Positions 1-8,023 are shown, counted from the first letter of the stretch. The stretch is DNA of 64,000 nt from Candidatus Moranbacteria bacterium UBA2282 (GCA_002345745.1 DDWQ01000003.1:1-64000), one strand, 5' to 3'. Numbers and translations are program-made. Notes: generated from the letters alone by a model not told the origin.

Positions 1-103
1 GTTGCACTTACTTGTTGAACTAGCTTATAGGATAATTGCAAGGGATGAGCAAACTAATACCTGTACTAAAAAATAGTTTCATATCTGCCATATTTTATTA
101 AAA

Positions 104-2878
104 CTAAACTTCTCCCCAATTATCCCCCACTTTCACATCCACTACCAAGGGGACTTGGAGCGGATAGACTTGTTCCATGGCGGTTTTGATTTTTTGGGAG
201 AATTCATCCACAACTGTATCCGCCACTTCAAACAAAAGTTCATCATGCACTTGCAGAACGGTGCGAGCCTGACCGGCATATTGCGCGACGATTTTTTCCG
301 CCGCAATCATCGCCAGTTTCATAATGTCAGCCGCCATCCCTTGAATTGGCATATTGACTGCCATACGTTCAGCTCCGCTTTGCACTTGAAAATTAGCGGA
401 ATTTATTTCTGGAATGTAACGTCGTCTGCCCAGTTGTGTTTCTACGAACAAATTCTTTTTCGCTTCTTCCTTGGTTTGGCGGATATAATTGGCTACACCG
501 GAAAACTTTTCCATATATTCCGAAATGAAAGTTTTTGCTTCTTCGCGATCAATGCCCGCCGAAGCGGCAAATCCAAACACGCCCATACCATAGATAATTC
601 CGAAATTCAGGGCTTTTGCTTTGCTACGCAAACTCTTAGTCACTTGGGACGGTGGAATTTTATTTATCAATGCCGCTGTCGCCTGGTGGATATCTTCACC
701 GGAAACGAAAGCTTTGATCATATTTACATCGCCAGAAACATGCGCTACGACACGCAAATCAATTTGCGAATAATCAGCACTCACCAAACAATAACCTTTT
801 TCCACTTCAAAAGCCGTGCGTAACAATTGCCCAATTTCCGTTTTGATTGGAATGTTTTGTAAGTTCGGTTCGGAGGAAGAAAGTCGCCCAGTCGCCGTCA
901 CTGCTTGATTAAAGGAGGTGTGAATGCGAGAATTTTCATCCGCCAATTTTGGCAGAGCATCTAGATAGGTAGTTTTTAGTTTAAAAATTTCGCGATATTC
1001 CTCGATTTTTTCAATAATCTTATGTTCCCCGTGCAATTTCACTAGTTCAGCTGAAGCGGTTGAATAGCCAGTTTTTAATTTTTTAATATTATCCGTTGCA
1101 ATGCCTAATGTTTCAAAAAGAACTTCCGCCACTTGACGTGGTGAATTGATATTAAAATTTTTGCCAGCTAATTCATAAATACTTTTTTCTAAATTTCCAA
1201 TACGCTTCTCAATATTTTCCGAAATGTCCGCAAAAATAATTTTATTCAGGCGAATACCATTCATTTCTATTTCGGCCAAAATTTCAACCAATGGCATTTC
1301 AATTTTCTGAAAAACCTGATCCAGCGTGGGAACTAAGTCCCCTTTTTGGGGACTAAGTTCCATTTTTTCTTGCTCCGCGCTAATTTCTTGAATTTTTTGC
1401 TGATGAATATTTTTTAATTTAAAAACATAGTCCGCTCGCTGGCAAACTTTTTGCGCAATCTCTTCGGGCGTTTCAATTTCCAAACCTAATTGACCTTTTT
1501 TATTAACCGCTTGCAGTTCTTCCCCAAGCATTTCCAAAACAATATTTTCCAAATCAACTTTTCCCCCAGGATTTAAAACATAGGCTGACAACATCACATC
1601 CCAAGCAATGTTTCGCAGTGCAATATTATATTTTCGCAAAACTTCCAAACTGTATTTCAAATTATGTCCAATCTTGCTGATTTTTTCATTCTCAAAAATA
1701 GCCTTCAATTTTTCAAAATTATCTACGGAATATTCCACATAGCCCACGCGTCCGGTTTTATAACAAATAGCCACGCCGGAAATTGTACTGGCGAAATATT
1801 TTTCACCCACGGTCTTCAGCACAAAAGCTATTTCTTCTTGTTCTATTAATAGCTCCACAAACTCATCCAACTTGTCTTCGGCAATGAGTTCAAATTTAAA
1901 ATCCTTTACCCCGTTAAATTCTGCCGTAGGCAGACCGGCTTCGCCGGATTTAACTGGGGTTCCTGGCAAGCGCTTAATCAAACTGAAAAAATTTAACTCT
2001 TGAAAAAGCCGCACAATTGTCGCTCGGTCAAATTCATGCGTGACTGCTTTTTCCAAGTCTAATTGCACGGGCGCGTCAGTTACAATTGTTGCCAACCATT
2101 TACTTTTGAAAGCCTGCGCTTTGTCTTTTTCTAGTTTATCTTTCACCGCGCCTTTTATTTCCGCGATGTTTTCATAAACTTTTTCCACGGTTTCATATTT
2201 TTTCAAAAGTTCCGTAGCGGTTTTTTCGCCAATCCCTTTCACTCCGGGAATATTATCCGACGGATCGCCGCGCAAACTTTTATAATCAATCATTTGATCC
2301 GGACGCAAACTAAAACGCGTCATGACCTCATCATATCCATACAATACTGTATCTGAAATTCCGCGACGCAACGCATAAACTTTCGTTTTTTCTGTTACCA
2401 ATTGCAGGGTGTCCAAATCTCCAGTCACAATAATATTTTCAATTCCCAAATCCAGTGCCTCTGATTGTGTCACCACCGTGCCAATCACGTCGTCTGCCTC
2501 AAACCCCTCTTTTTCATAGATAGGAATATTAAAAGCTCGCACCAATTCTTTCACTCGCTCAATTTGCGCATACAACTCATCTGGCGCTTTGGTGCGTGTT
2601 GCTTTATATTCCGCATAACCCTCATGACGAAAAGTCGGCTTTTGCAAATCAAAAGTCGCGATAATATAGTCTGGATGAAATTTCTCAATCACGCTGAGTA
2701 ATGTCGAAGCAAAGCCATAGACCGCATTGACCAACTCGCCTGATTTGGTCATAAGTGGTGGCAAAGCATGAAACGAGCGATGGATAATCGCATTCCCGTC
2801 GATGACTACTAATTTTTTACCCCGTGAAATTTCGCCAGAGACGGATGATTTCACTTGGGGCTTATTGTTTTTATTCAT
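104..2878 (-). CDS. polA: DNA polymerase I
   Basis: Family A DNA polymerase for gap filling and Okazaki-fragment maturation. An N-terminal 5'-3' flap-nuclease domain (about residues 20-305, starting near VVIDGNAIIHRSFHA) is followed by a 3'-5' exonuclease-like domain without the usual DxE motif, so proofreading is probably absent, and by a full polymerase domain with motif A (DYSQIDLRVVAH), motif B (RSKAKALNFGIIYG) and motif C (QVHDELLFEV). Motif A has Asp where the E. coli enzyme has its steric-gate Glu. I chose the ATG at 2878; the frame also stays open to a TTG at 2917, which would add 13 residues without family support. Two palindromic elements lie in frame in the domain linkers (near residues 315 and 510). 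Identity is certain; the lack of proofreading is inferred from missing residues. Confidence 0.97.
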   Translation of the reverse strand: MNKNNKPQVKSSVSGEISRGKKLVVIDGNAIIHRSFHALPPLMTKSGELVNAVYGFASTLLSVIEKFHPDYIIATFDLQKPTFRHEGYAEYKATRTKAPDELYAQIERVKELVRAFNIPIYEKEGFEADDVIGTVVTQSEALDLGIENIIVTGDLDTLQLVTEKTKVYALRRGISDTVLYGYDEVMTRFSLRPDQMIDYKSLRGDPSDNIPGVKGIGEKTATELLKKYETVEKVYENIAEIKGAVKDKLEKDKAQAFKSKWLATIVTDAPVQLDLEKAVTHEFDRATIVRLFQELNFFSLIKRLPGTPVKSGEAGLPTAEFNGVKDFKFELIAEDKLDEFVELLIEQEEIAFVLKTVGEKYFASTISGVAICYKTGRVGYVEYSVDNFEKLKAIFENEKISKIGHNLKYSLEVLRKYNIALRNIAWDVMLSAYVLNPGGKVDLENIVLEMLGEELQAVNKKGQLGLEIETPEEIAQKVCQRADYVFKLKNIHQQKIQEISAEQEKMELSPQKGDLVPTLDQVFQKIEMPLVEILAEIEMNGIRLNKIIFADISENIEKRIGNLEKSIYELAGKNFNINSPRQVAEVLFETLGIATDNIKKLKTGYSTASAELVKLHGEHKIIEKIEEYREIFKLKTTYLDALPKLADENSRIHTSFNQAVTATGRLSSSEPNLQNIPIKTEIGQLLRTAFEVEKGYCLVSADYSQIDLRVVAHVSGDVNMIKAFVSGEDIHQATAALINKIPPSQVTKSLRSKAKALNFGIIYGMGVFGFAASAGIDREEAKTFISEYMEKFSGVANYIRQTKEEAKKNLFVETQLGRRRYIPEINSANFQVQSGAERMAVNMPIQGMAADIMKLAMIAAEKIVAQYAGQARTVLQVHDELLFEVADTVVDEFSQKIKTAMEQVYPLQVPLVVDVKVGDNWGEV
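1328..1361. repeat. Palindromic element (family D) inside polA
   Basis: Near-perfect inverted repeat with arms GGGAACTAAGTCCCC and GGGGACTAAGTTCC around a T5 loop. It lies in frame in polA, in the linker just before the polymerase domain, where it encodes a stretch ending ELSPQKGDLVP. The design resembles the element in rsmA at 62603-62636. Confidence 0.75.
1909..1959. repeat. Palindromic element (family A) inside polA
   Basis: Three-way-junction-like element. The outer stem is CCCCGTTAAAT with ATTTAACTGGGG (one bulged T). It encloses two hairpins, TCTGCC-GTA-GGCAGA (1920-1934) and CCGGC-TTC-GCCGG (1935-1947). It sits in frame in the linker between the flap-nuclease and exonuclease-like domains of polA. 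Related copies with the same outer stem and one internal hairpin lie at 5879-5920 and 7085-7124. Confidence 0.85.
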
Positions 2879-2961
2879 ATATTCAGTATATACATTTGAA
2901 GAACTTATTACAAACAAAGAACGTCAGCAACCCATCGCGGTTTCTGGCTTTTTTTATCCAC

Positions 2962-2992
2962 AACTCGATGTTCCAAATTGGAACATCGAGTT
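2962..2992. repeat. Palindromic element (family C), upstream of polA
   Basis: Perfect 15-bp inverted repeat with a 1-nt centre: AACTCGATGTTCCAA, A, TTGGAACATCGAGTT. It lies between the transglycosylase gene and polA. A T-rich run follows on the plus strand, but no plus-strand gene ends here, so it is not an ordinary terminator. It matches the element at 5573-5603 with paired substitutions in both arms. Confidence 0.85.
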
Positions 2993-3121
2993 TTTATTTT
3001 TTCTTTCTCATCATTCTTAGGCACCTTTACCATTTTGTTGGCATCAATAAAATGATCAGCAATATATTTATTTTCAAATAGTTTCAATTTTATGCAATCG
3101 CACAATTTTGAGACCGCTTGT

Positions 3122-5128
3122 TCATTTTAAAACTACTGCCCTTTTATCACTATCCCATTTATAGATTTCCTGATCTTCTTTTCCCCATTTATATTGATAG
3201 AAATTATAAACTATTTCCTCAATTCCATCATTATCCAAATCTTTGAATTCTACTGTGTTTTCTACATCTTCCTTGGATAGTAACAAACTAAAACTGTTTT
3301 CTGACCATTCCTGTAAATATAATTTTCCAAATCCGGCGCTTCCGCTATATCCATAAAATGTCGCGATGTCTATTTTCCCGTTATTGTTAAAATCTCCAAT
3401 TTTCTGCCACTGCAATTCTGAGCCATACTGAGATACCTCTAAGAATGTCCCGTCTTTTTTTATTAGAATAGTTTTAGTATCACCAAAAGAATGTTCTGTT
3501 TGTATGTTACTTATAACAACAAGTTTTTCGTTCCTGCCATCTTTGTCAACATCAATACTTTCTTCTTTAACAATTGAATAATTTTTATACTTTTTTGGCA
3601 ATTCAAATTTTTTTTCAAACAATAAAAACCATCCTGCCAAAAACAAAATAATTATGCAAAAACTTATTCCTATTAGCCAAGAGATTGAAACTTTGCCGCT
3701 CTTACCTGCATTACCCTTGCAGACACTACTCGCTTTGATTACTTCTTTCACAAACTGCTGAGTTTCTTGCGGAAGATTATTTAAAATGAAAGGCTTATCC
3801 GAATTAATATGACCAATCCCCCAATTCCATGCTGCCAATGTTTTTTCCAAAGAATTTTCTTTGTTTTGGTATTTATTTTTGATTATCTGAAAATATAAAA
3901 TTCCAGATTCAATCGATTGACCCACATCCAGCCTATCGCTAAAATCTTTTTCAAATTCTTTATTAACATCTGAAATTGCAATTTCCATCAACTGGAATAA
4001 TCCTTGCGCACCCACCTTAGAAACTGCATACGGAAAAAGTTTTGATTCTCGACTAGCCACTGCAACCATCAAACATCCATCCTCATTCAATTCCTTAGCC
4101 TTATTCAAAATCAGCTCTTCTATTTTTTCTTTACTTTCACCTTCAATTTCCAATGCTTCGCAATATATATACCCGATTTTTCCTTGAAATTCTGCTTTAT
4201 GCCATCGATCAGAAAGCAAAGAAATCCCATTTTTATTTGCAGGTCTTGCGCCTATAACAGCTTTTTCTAAAACATCAATCTGATTCCCTTTATTTATTTC
4301 CTCAATTATCGCTTGAGAATTTTGATTTGGATCTTCTCGCAACGCGGTTTGTTCCCATACGACTATAGCTTTTTCTTTTCTAAGACTTGGCGTTTCCAAT
4401 CCGAAATTAATACTTTTTAACTCCGGCATCCTATCCACCCACAATTCCGCATAATGCAATCCTGTCTCCCAATTTAATTCACGGCTGAATTCTTTTTCTT
4501 GCCCTTGCAATGTTCTTCCACACCAGAACCAATTTTTGTGGGATTTATCTTCAGTGTTTGGTTCTATTTTTCCATCCAGAATTAATTTGATATCGTCGTC
4601 ATCAGTATTGTTTGGATAATTTTTGGCGATAGCCTTGATATTTAATTTTTTAATCACAACATTAACTGGAATTATGATCATCCATTGTCGGCGATTTCCA
4701 TCTTGTGCCGGATTGTTTTCTACGGGAGCATAATTTAATTCCGTTTCATTTTCATTTATTACATAGATTGTAATGCTCTCTAGGGTTGGACTTTGATCAA
4801 CTAAAAAATTTAGATTATGCGTACCTTTGTTCAATTTAACTAGAAAAATATTGGTTTTTGATAGTCCTTTTAGATTATTTCCATTCCAAGCTGCCTCTCC
4901 ATCAAAAAGTCCTCTTTTGCCATTTAATTTTGAAAATTCAATATTGTCTATCTTGACTGCCAAATCATCATCCTGAAAAAAAGATTTAAAACTTTTTGTG
5001 TTTTGCCACCAACTCTTGGCGCTGGCGATTATTTTAATGAGGTATATCCCATCTACTGGAATTTCAAAATTGTATGTGTGATTATTTTTGATTTCTAGAT
5101 TAAGGATTTCTTTTTTTATTTGTTGCAT
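3122..5128 (-). CDS. Multidomain lytic transglycosylase-like protein with SH3 and internal membrane segment
   Basis: Probable peptidoglycan-cleaving protein. The N-terminal half (about 1-250) looks like two repeated beta-sandwich ligand-binding units, each with a W..GRTLQG/WNGNNLKG-like turn. A bacterial SH3-like domain follows (from about 255, VVWEQTALREDPN...), then a lysozyme-like SLT domain with the catalytic-type ESKLFPYAVS and GAQGLFQLM motifs. One hydrophobic segment (ISWLIGISFCIIILFLAGWF) comes next, then a C-terminal domain with two Asp-rich loops (DVDKDGRNE, DLDNDGIEE) of FG-GAP/VCBS type. No N-terminal signal peptide is visible, which is odd for an SLT domain placed before the membrane segment. 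The stop is followed by a gap of about 240 nt up to polA. The family call for the SLT part is firm; the topology is unresolved. Confidence 0.75.
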   Translation of the reverse strand: MQQIKKEILNLEIKNNHTYNFEIPVDGIYLIKIIASAKSWWQNTKSFKSFFQDDDLAVKIDNIEFSKLNGKRGLFDGEAAWNGNNLKGLSKTNIFLVKLNKGTHNLNFLVDQSPTLESITIYVINENETELNYAPVENNPAQDGNRRQWMIIIPVNVVIKKLNIKAIAKNYPNNTDDDDIKLILDGKIEPNTEDKSHKNWFWCGRTLQGQEKEFSRELNWETGLHYAELWVDRMPELKSINFGLETPSLRKEKAIVVWEQTALREDPNQNSQAIIEEINKGNQIDVLEKAVIGARPANKNGISLLSDRWHKAEFQGKIGYIYCEALEIEGESKEKIEELILNKAKELNEDGCLMVAVASRESKLFPYAVSKVGAQGLFQLMEIAISDVNKEFEKDFSDRLDVGQSIESGILYFQIIKNKYQNKENSLEKTLAAWNWGIGHINSDKPFILNNLPQETQQFVKEVIKASSVCKGNAGKSGKVSISWLIGISFCIIILFLAGWFLLFEKKFELPKKYKNYSIVKEESIDVDKDGRNEKLVVISNIQTEHSFGDTKTILIKKDGTFLEVSQYGSELQWQKIGDFNNNGKIDIATFYGYSGSAGFGKLYLQEWSENSFSLLLSKEDVENTVEFKDLDNDGIEEIVYNFYQYKWGKEDQEIYKWDSDKRAVVLK

Positions 5129-5294
5129 AATATTTGTTTTTCAATTTGATTATATTCCGATTTTATTCTTTTTTATAGTAAAGAGCAATCATACTCTAGG
5201 GCAGTTTACCCCAAAAATTGCCAATTAATTTTATTTTTTACATTTAATGTTTACATTATAAACTAAACTTTTAATTATTTTAGAAAAGCTTGGA

Positions 5295-5870
5295 TTATAA
5301 ACTAAATCCGACTCGCTTCTTTGGTTTTTCATCTTCCTTGAGAAACAATCTCAGCGTTTCAAAAACTACCCTGAATTGTTTGTCATATTTTTTCTCCATT
5401 ATTTCTAATTTTTCTCGCAAATCTTTATGCGAAATTAGCATTTTTCTGATTTGCGTAAAAGTTCGCATAATTTGAATATTAACTTTTATGGCTCGTTCGC
5501 TTTTTAATACACTTGAGAGCATTGCGACACCTTGCTCCGTGAAAACATATGAGGGCTTTCTTTTTCCACCCCAACTTGAAGTACCAATTTGGTACTTCAA
5601 GTTTTTTGCTTTTTTTGAAGTCACAACTTGTGACTTCAAGTTTAGCGTTATATTTTGTAACCCTAAAAAAGTAGTATTCTCTTGTTTATTTAACTGAAAC
5701 ATAAAATCTTCAGGAAAACGATCCATATTTCTTTTAACTGCCCTATTTAATGTTTTTGTTTCTACCCCATAAAGCACTGCCAAATCCCGATCGAACATAA
5801 CTTTTTCTCCCCTGATATAATAAATTTTTTCTTGAATTATTTTTTGCGGCAGTGTTAAAATTTCTTGCAT
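5295..5870 (-). CDS. ORF6N-domain DNA-binding protein
   Basis: Predicted DNA-binding regulator of the phage-associated ORF6N type. The N-terminal ORF6N domain (about residues 10-100) shows IYYIRGEKVMFDRDLAVLYG and RAVKRNMDRFPEDFMFQL; the hallmark FTEQGVAMLSSVLKSERAI follows. The C-terminus is a charged, probably coiled-coil region (EKLEIMEKKYDKQFRVV). The segment between residues about 75 and 105 (KSQVVTSKKAK... then KYQIGTSSWGG) is encoded by two tandem perfect palindromes. Such proteins are common on phages and mobile elements and scattered in CPR genomes; no other phage gene is adjacent apart from a GIY-YIG gene. Its target is unknown. Confidence 0.85.
   Translation of the reverse strand: MQEILTLPQKIIQEKIYYIRGEKVMFDRDLAVLYGVETKTLNRAVKRNMDRFPEDFMFQLNKQENTTFLGLQNITLNLKSQVVTSKKAKNLKYQIGTSSWGGKRKPSYVFTEQGVAMLSSVLKSERAIKVNIQIMRTFTQIRKMLISHKDLREKLEIMEKKYDKQFRVVFETLRLFLKEDEKPKKRVGFSL
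5573..5603. repeat. Palindromic element (family C) inside ORF6N gene
   Basis: Perfect 15-bp inverted repeat with a 1-nt centre: AACTTGAAGTACCAA, T, TTGGTACTTCAAGTT. It is in frame in the ORF6N coding region. Compared with 2962-2992, three positions differ and each change is matched in the other arm. Confidence 0.85.
5615..5639. repeat. Second palindromic element (family C-like) inside ORF6N gene
   Basis: Perfect 12-bp inverted repeat, TTGAAGTCACAA, C, TTGTGACTTCAA, 11 nt from the previous palindrome. It shares the TTGAAGT core, so the two look like diverged tandem copies. It encodes the KSQVVTS repeat of the protein. Confidence 0.75.
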
Positions 5871-5878
5871 ATTTTTTT

Positions 5879-5920
5879 ACCCTGTTAAATTCTGCCATAG
5901 GCAGACTATTTAATCAGGGT
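5879..5920. repeat. Palindromic element (family A), upstream of ORF6N gene
   Basis: Outer stem ACCCTGTTAAAT with ATTTAATCAGGGT (one bulge) enclosing the hairpin TCTGCC-ATA-GGCAGA. It lies between the ORF6N start and the GIY-YIG stop, and a T-run follows on the plus strand. It has the same design as the polA element at 1909-1959 but lacks its second hairpin. Confidence 0.85.
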
Positions 5921-5928
5921 GTTTTTAT

Positions 5929-6183
5929 TTACCCAGTTAAATAAGATTTGAGCCTCTGTTTGATAAACATACTGCCGTGATAACTTTTAAGATATTTCTC
6001 GCGATGCGTGGCATCTTGCTGGTTTAGACATGCCTCATAATAAATTAATTTCAATGGACGCCTATCTTTCGTAGATTCAACTTGTCCTTTCTGGTGGAGC
6101 TCAAATCTTAATTTTAAATTTTTAGTATAACCAATATATCGTTTGTTATCTTTTTTACTTAATAACACGTAGACATAATACAT
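5929..6183 (-). CDS. GIY-YIG nuclease domain protein
   Basis: Small single-domain GIY-YIG protein of the UvrC-N/YhbQ-like class. The first strand holds YYVYVLLSKKDNKRYIGYT, containing the YVY...YIG pair, followed by the Arg-containing helix (LKLRFELHQKG) and the catalytic-type Glu in the ATHREKYLKS region. At 84 residues it is a complete domain for this group. Such proteins are extremely common in CPR genomes; the substrate is unknown, though structure-specific DNA cleavage is the family expectation. It ends close to a family A palindrome. Confidence 0.9.
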   Translation of the reverse strand: MYYVYVLLSKKDNKRYIGYTKNLKLRFELHQKGQVESTKDRRPLKLIYYEACLNQQDATHREKYLKSYHGSMFIKQRLKSYLTG

Positions 6184-6270
6184 ATTCGTAGAAAATTTAA
6201 AATTATTTAACGGGGTGAATTTACAGTGTTATTATATCACTACCCTAATTATCGTCAAGCCCATTTTGTA

Positions 6271-6303
6271 AAAAACAAAAACCCGCCTTTTCAGCGGGTT
6301 TTT
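6271..6303 (-). terminator. Rho-independent terminator after the cyclophilin gene
   Basis: Stem AAACCCGC / GCGGGTTT with a CTTTTCA loop. A- and T-runs on both sides make it potentially bidirectional. It lies just downstream of the minus-strand cyclophilin gene. Confidence 0.85.
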
Positions 6304-6322
6304 AAGATTAACCAAGATTTTT

Positions 6323-7075
6323 TTATTTCTCCAAAAGTTCTATACCAGTGATCACCACATCTTCCACTGGACGGTCACCTGGGACAGTTTTTACGTTTTC
6401 AATCTTGAGAGCCACGTCCATGCCGGAAACGACTTTTCCAAAAACAGTGTAGCTAGCTGGCAAGGGCGCTTCTGGGCTAGCGGTGACGATGAAAAATTGT
6501 GAACCATTTGTGTTTGGTCCGGCGTTAGCCATCGCCAAAGTTCCTTGTGGATATTTTTCGGTGCCTTTCAATTCATCATTGAAGCGATAATCTGGTCCGC
6601 CCATTCCCCAATTAGCAACATTTGTTCCTTTGGAGTTTGGATCGCCACCTTGAATCATGAAACCTTTGATCACACGGTGAAATTTCAGGTCATCATAGAA
6701 GCCAGCGCTAGCTAGTTTCAAGAAATTACCCACTGTGATTGGTGTGGCGACATTATTGAACTGGAAGGTGATGTCTCCCAGGCTGGTCTTCAAAACCGCT
6801 CCAGTATATTTTTTCACCAATGGTGAATTGTCCCCCAGTGTTTTTGCTACGTCTCCCATAGATTTATTTTCATTAAGTGTATTATTTAACCTTTCATTTT
6901 CCTGAGCTGTTGAGTTTTCAATGTTTTGTTGCATATTATTTTTCAGATCGATCATATCAGCAGCGTTTCCAACTGGATCCGTAATTGGATTGGCAATCCC
7001 AGCTTTATTGTCGCTTGAACAGCCTGCTAACACCAGAATTCCTAACAATAATAATATTATTTTACTCTTTTGCAT
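6323..7075 (-). CDS. Lipoprotein peptidyl-prolyl cis-trans isomerase (cyclophilin type)
   Basis: Predicted surface-anchored proline isomerase helping fold exported proteins. The N-terminus is a lipoprotein signal (MQKSKIILLLLGILVLAGC, lipobox LAGC), followed by a low-complexity Asn/Gln-rich spacer to about residue 85. A complete cyclophilin domain follows with KFHRVIKGFMIQGGDPNSKG, an NTNGSQFFI motif and a C-terminal DVVITGIELLEK strand. The active-site Arg of FHRVIKGFMIQGG is present. A terminator follows the stop, and a family A palindrome sits in the leader 10 nt upstream of the start, so the gene looks monocistronic. Confidence 0.95.
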   Translation of the reverse strand: MQKSKIILLLLGILVLAGCSSDNKAGIANPITDPVGNAADMIDLKNNMQQNIENSTAQENERLNNTLNENKSMGDVAKTLGDNSPLVKKYTGAVLKTSLGDITFQFNNVATPITVGNFLKLASAGFYDDLKFHRVIKGFMIQGGDPNSKGTNVANWGMGGPDYRFNDELKGTEKYPQGTLAMANAGPNTNGSQFFIVTASPEAPLPASYTVFGKVVSGMDVALKIENVKTVPGDRPVEDVVITGIELLEK

Positions 7076-7084
7076 AGTTTCTTG

Positions 7085-7124
7085 ACCCGTTAAATTTTCA
7101 TGTAATGAAACGATTTAACTGGGT
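7085..7124. repeat. Palindromic element (family A) in the cyclophilin leader
   Basis: Outer stem ACCCGTTAAAT with ATTTAACTGGGT (bulged T) enclosing TTTCAT-GTA-ATGAAA. The internal hairpin differs wholly in sequence from the TCTGCC/GGCAGA hairpin of the other copies but keeps the 6-bp stem and GTA loop, which suggests that structure is conserved. It would be transcribed in the 5' leader of the cyclophilin mRNA. Confidence 0.8.
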
Positions 7125-7157
7125 TTGTTTTTAAATTTTTTATTTACTACTCCGTCT

Positions 7158-7186
7158 ATTATATCGCAAGAATCAATATTACAAAA
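7158..7186 (-). promoter_or_regulatory. Possible promoter of the cyclophilin gene
   Basis: Minus strand: TATAAT at 7158-7163 and a weak -35 TTTTGT at 7181-7186 with a 17-nt spacer. The -10 is perfect and the -35 poor. Confidence 0.4.
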
Positions 7187-7350
7187 GGGTGGATACTTAG
7201 ATGGATATTTAGATTGTGAGTTCAAAAGAAGAAAAATGATGCCTGAAAATTTCCAAAATTAGAAGTGTTCTTAAAGCTGAGCTTTTTGAGTGGCTGCAAC
7301 TCTTAGGATATTCAAAGCCAGTGCAATTCTGCCGAGCAAATTCAAATCTC

Positions 7351-7389
7351 TCTCTTGAATCTGCTGGGTGGAACTGTGTTGGTTTTTTT
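7351..7389 (+). repeat. Direct repeat, left copy, flanking a small gene cassette
   Basis: A 39-nt segment beginning TCTCTTGAATCTGCTGG and ending in a T-run. It recurs in the same orientation at 8024-8062 with a single C/T difference. The repeats bracket a promoter, one small gene and a strong hairpin. In the gene-free stretch 7187-7470 I see nothing else that I can name. Confidence 0.85.
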
Positions 7390-7470
7390 ATTTAATTTAT
7401 TTTTTAATTTTGACTACGTGAGTTATTTTTGGTTTTTTATGAAATATGCTATATTTTTAGTCACATAGCA

Positions 7471-7499
7471 TTGACATTTTTCCTCAGCTATGCTATAAT
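7471..7499 (+). promoter_or_regulatory. Consensus sigma-70-type promoter of the cassette gene
   Basis: TTGACA (7471-7476), 17-nt spacer, TATAAT (7494-7499): both hexamers are perfect consensus. A leader of about 100 nt follows, containing a CCTCAGCTC/GAGCGAGG hairpin before the ribosome-binding site. Confidence 0.85.
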
Positions 7500-7607
7500 G
7501 CTTAGTCAAGTTGAGAAAGCAAAAAACAATTTGACACTGTTCTTAAAAAATATTTTCGCCTCAGCTCATTTCGAGCGAGGAAAAAAATAGCCTGGGAGGG
7601 CACGAAT

Positions 7608-7895
7608 ATGCAAAACATAGATGCCGACAACACCAAACTTGTTGTTTACGACTACGGCACTGGGAAAATTATTCTCCACGGTGTAGATTATCCCTGCAAT
7701 CATCACATGATTGTGGATTTACGGGATATTAAAGAGAGAAGATGTGGTGGATTAAAGGCTACCATTATAATCAAATGTTTTGAATGCAAAACGGAGGAGC
7801 AAAGAATTATGAATTTCCACCCAGATCTTGGGAGGAATATTCACCTCGGAGTAAAAAGAGTTATGAAAGACACTGGGGAAGATGTCATTTCCTAA
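7608..7895 (+). CDS. Small protein of unknown function
   Basis: I do not recognise this 95-aa protein. It is soluble, with no signal peptide or membrane segment. It has four cysteines (in DYPCNHH, RRCGG and CFECK), and the CFEC and CNHH pairs could bind a metal. Expression signals are unusually strong for this window: a perfect promoter at 7471-7499 and a good Shine-Dalgarno sequence (TGGGAGGG) before the ATG. It lies between two 39-nt direct repeats, suggesting an inserted cassette. A strong hairpin follows the stop. Confidence 0.75.
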   Translation: MQNIDADNTKLVVYDYGTGKIILHGVDYPCNHHMIVDLRDIKERRCGGLKATIIIKCFECKTEEQRIMNFHPDLGRNIHLGVKRVMKDTGEDVIS

Positions 7896-7919
7896 CTCTT
7901 ACGGGGATTCAACGGTCAC

Positions 7920-7952
7920 GGAGAGCGCCTGGCAATCTTGCCGAAGCTCTCC
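7920..7952 (+). terminator. Strong stem-loop downstream of the cassette gene
   Basis: Nested hairpin GGAGAGC...GCTCTCC enclosing GGCAA-TC-TTGCC. It lies 25 nt after the stop of the 95-aa gene. No U-run follows directly, so it may be a processed 3' end or structural element rather than a classical terminator. Confidence 0.5.
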
Positions 7953-7969
7953 ACCTCAACTTAGATTTT

Positions 7970-7985
7970 ATTCGCCGCGGCGAAT
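7970..7985. repeat. Palindrome (family B)
   Basis: Perfect 16-nt palindrome ATTCGCCGCGGCGAAT with flanking TTT/GAAA. It resembles the CCGCC/GGCGG elements at 8360-8388 and 33639-33666. Confidence 0.7.
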
Positions 7986-8023
7986 GAAACTTGGGAGAGA
8001 GGTGAAAAATATAATCCAAATTT

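Noticed and set aside
155..823. A 222-aa plus-strand open frame inside polA
   Set aside because: It is the antisense shadow of a conserved polymerase domain; no ribosome-binding site or family signature.
2962..2992. Rho-independent terminator
   Set aside because: The T-run lies on the plus strand, where no gene ends; on the minus strand, where the neighbouring genes lie, no U-run follows. It fits the palindrome family better.
2908..3105. A 65-aa minus-strand frame overlapping the polA start region
   Set aside because: It needs a TTG start, contains a palindromic element, overlaps the long form of polA and shows no recognised family or ribosome-binding site.
5295..6183. Prophage
   Set aside because: An ORF6N and a GIY-YIG gene are often phage-linked, but no structural, lysis or integrase gene is nearby.
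7784..7987. A 67-aa frame overlapping the cassette gene
   Set aside because: It overlaps the 95-aa gene in another frame and lacks the strong start signals of that gene; probably a shadow.
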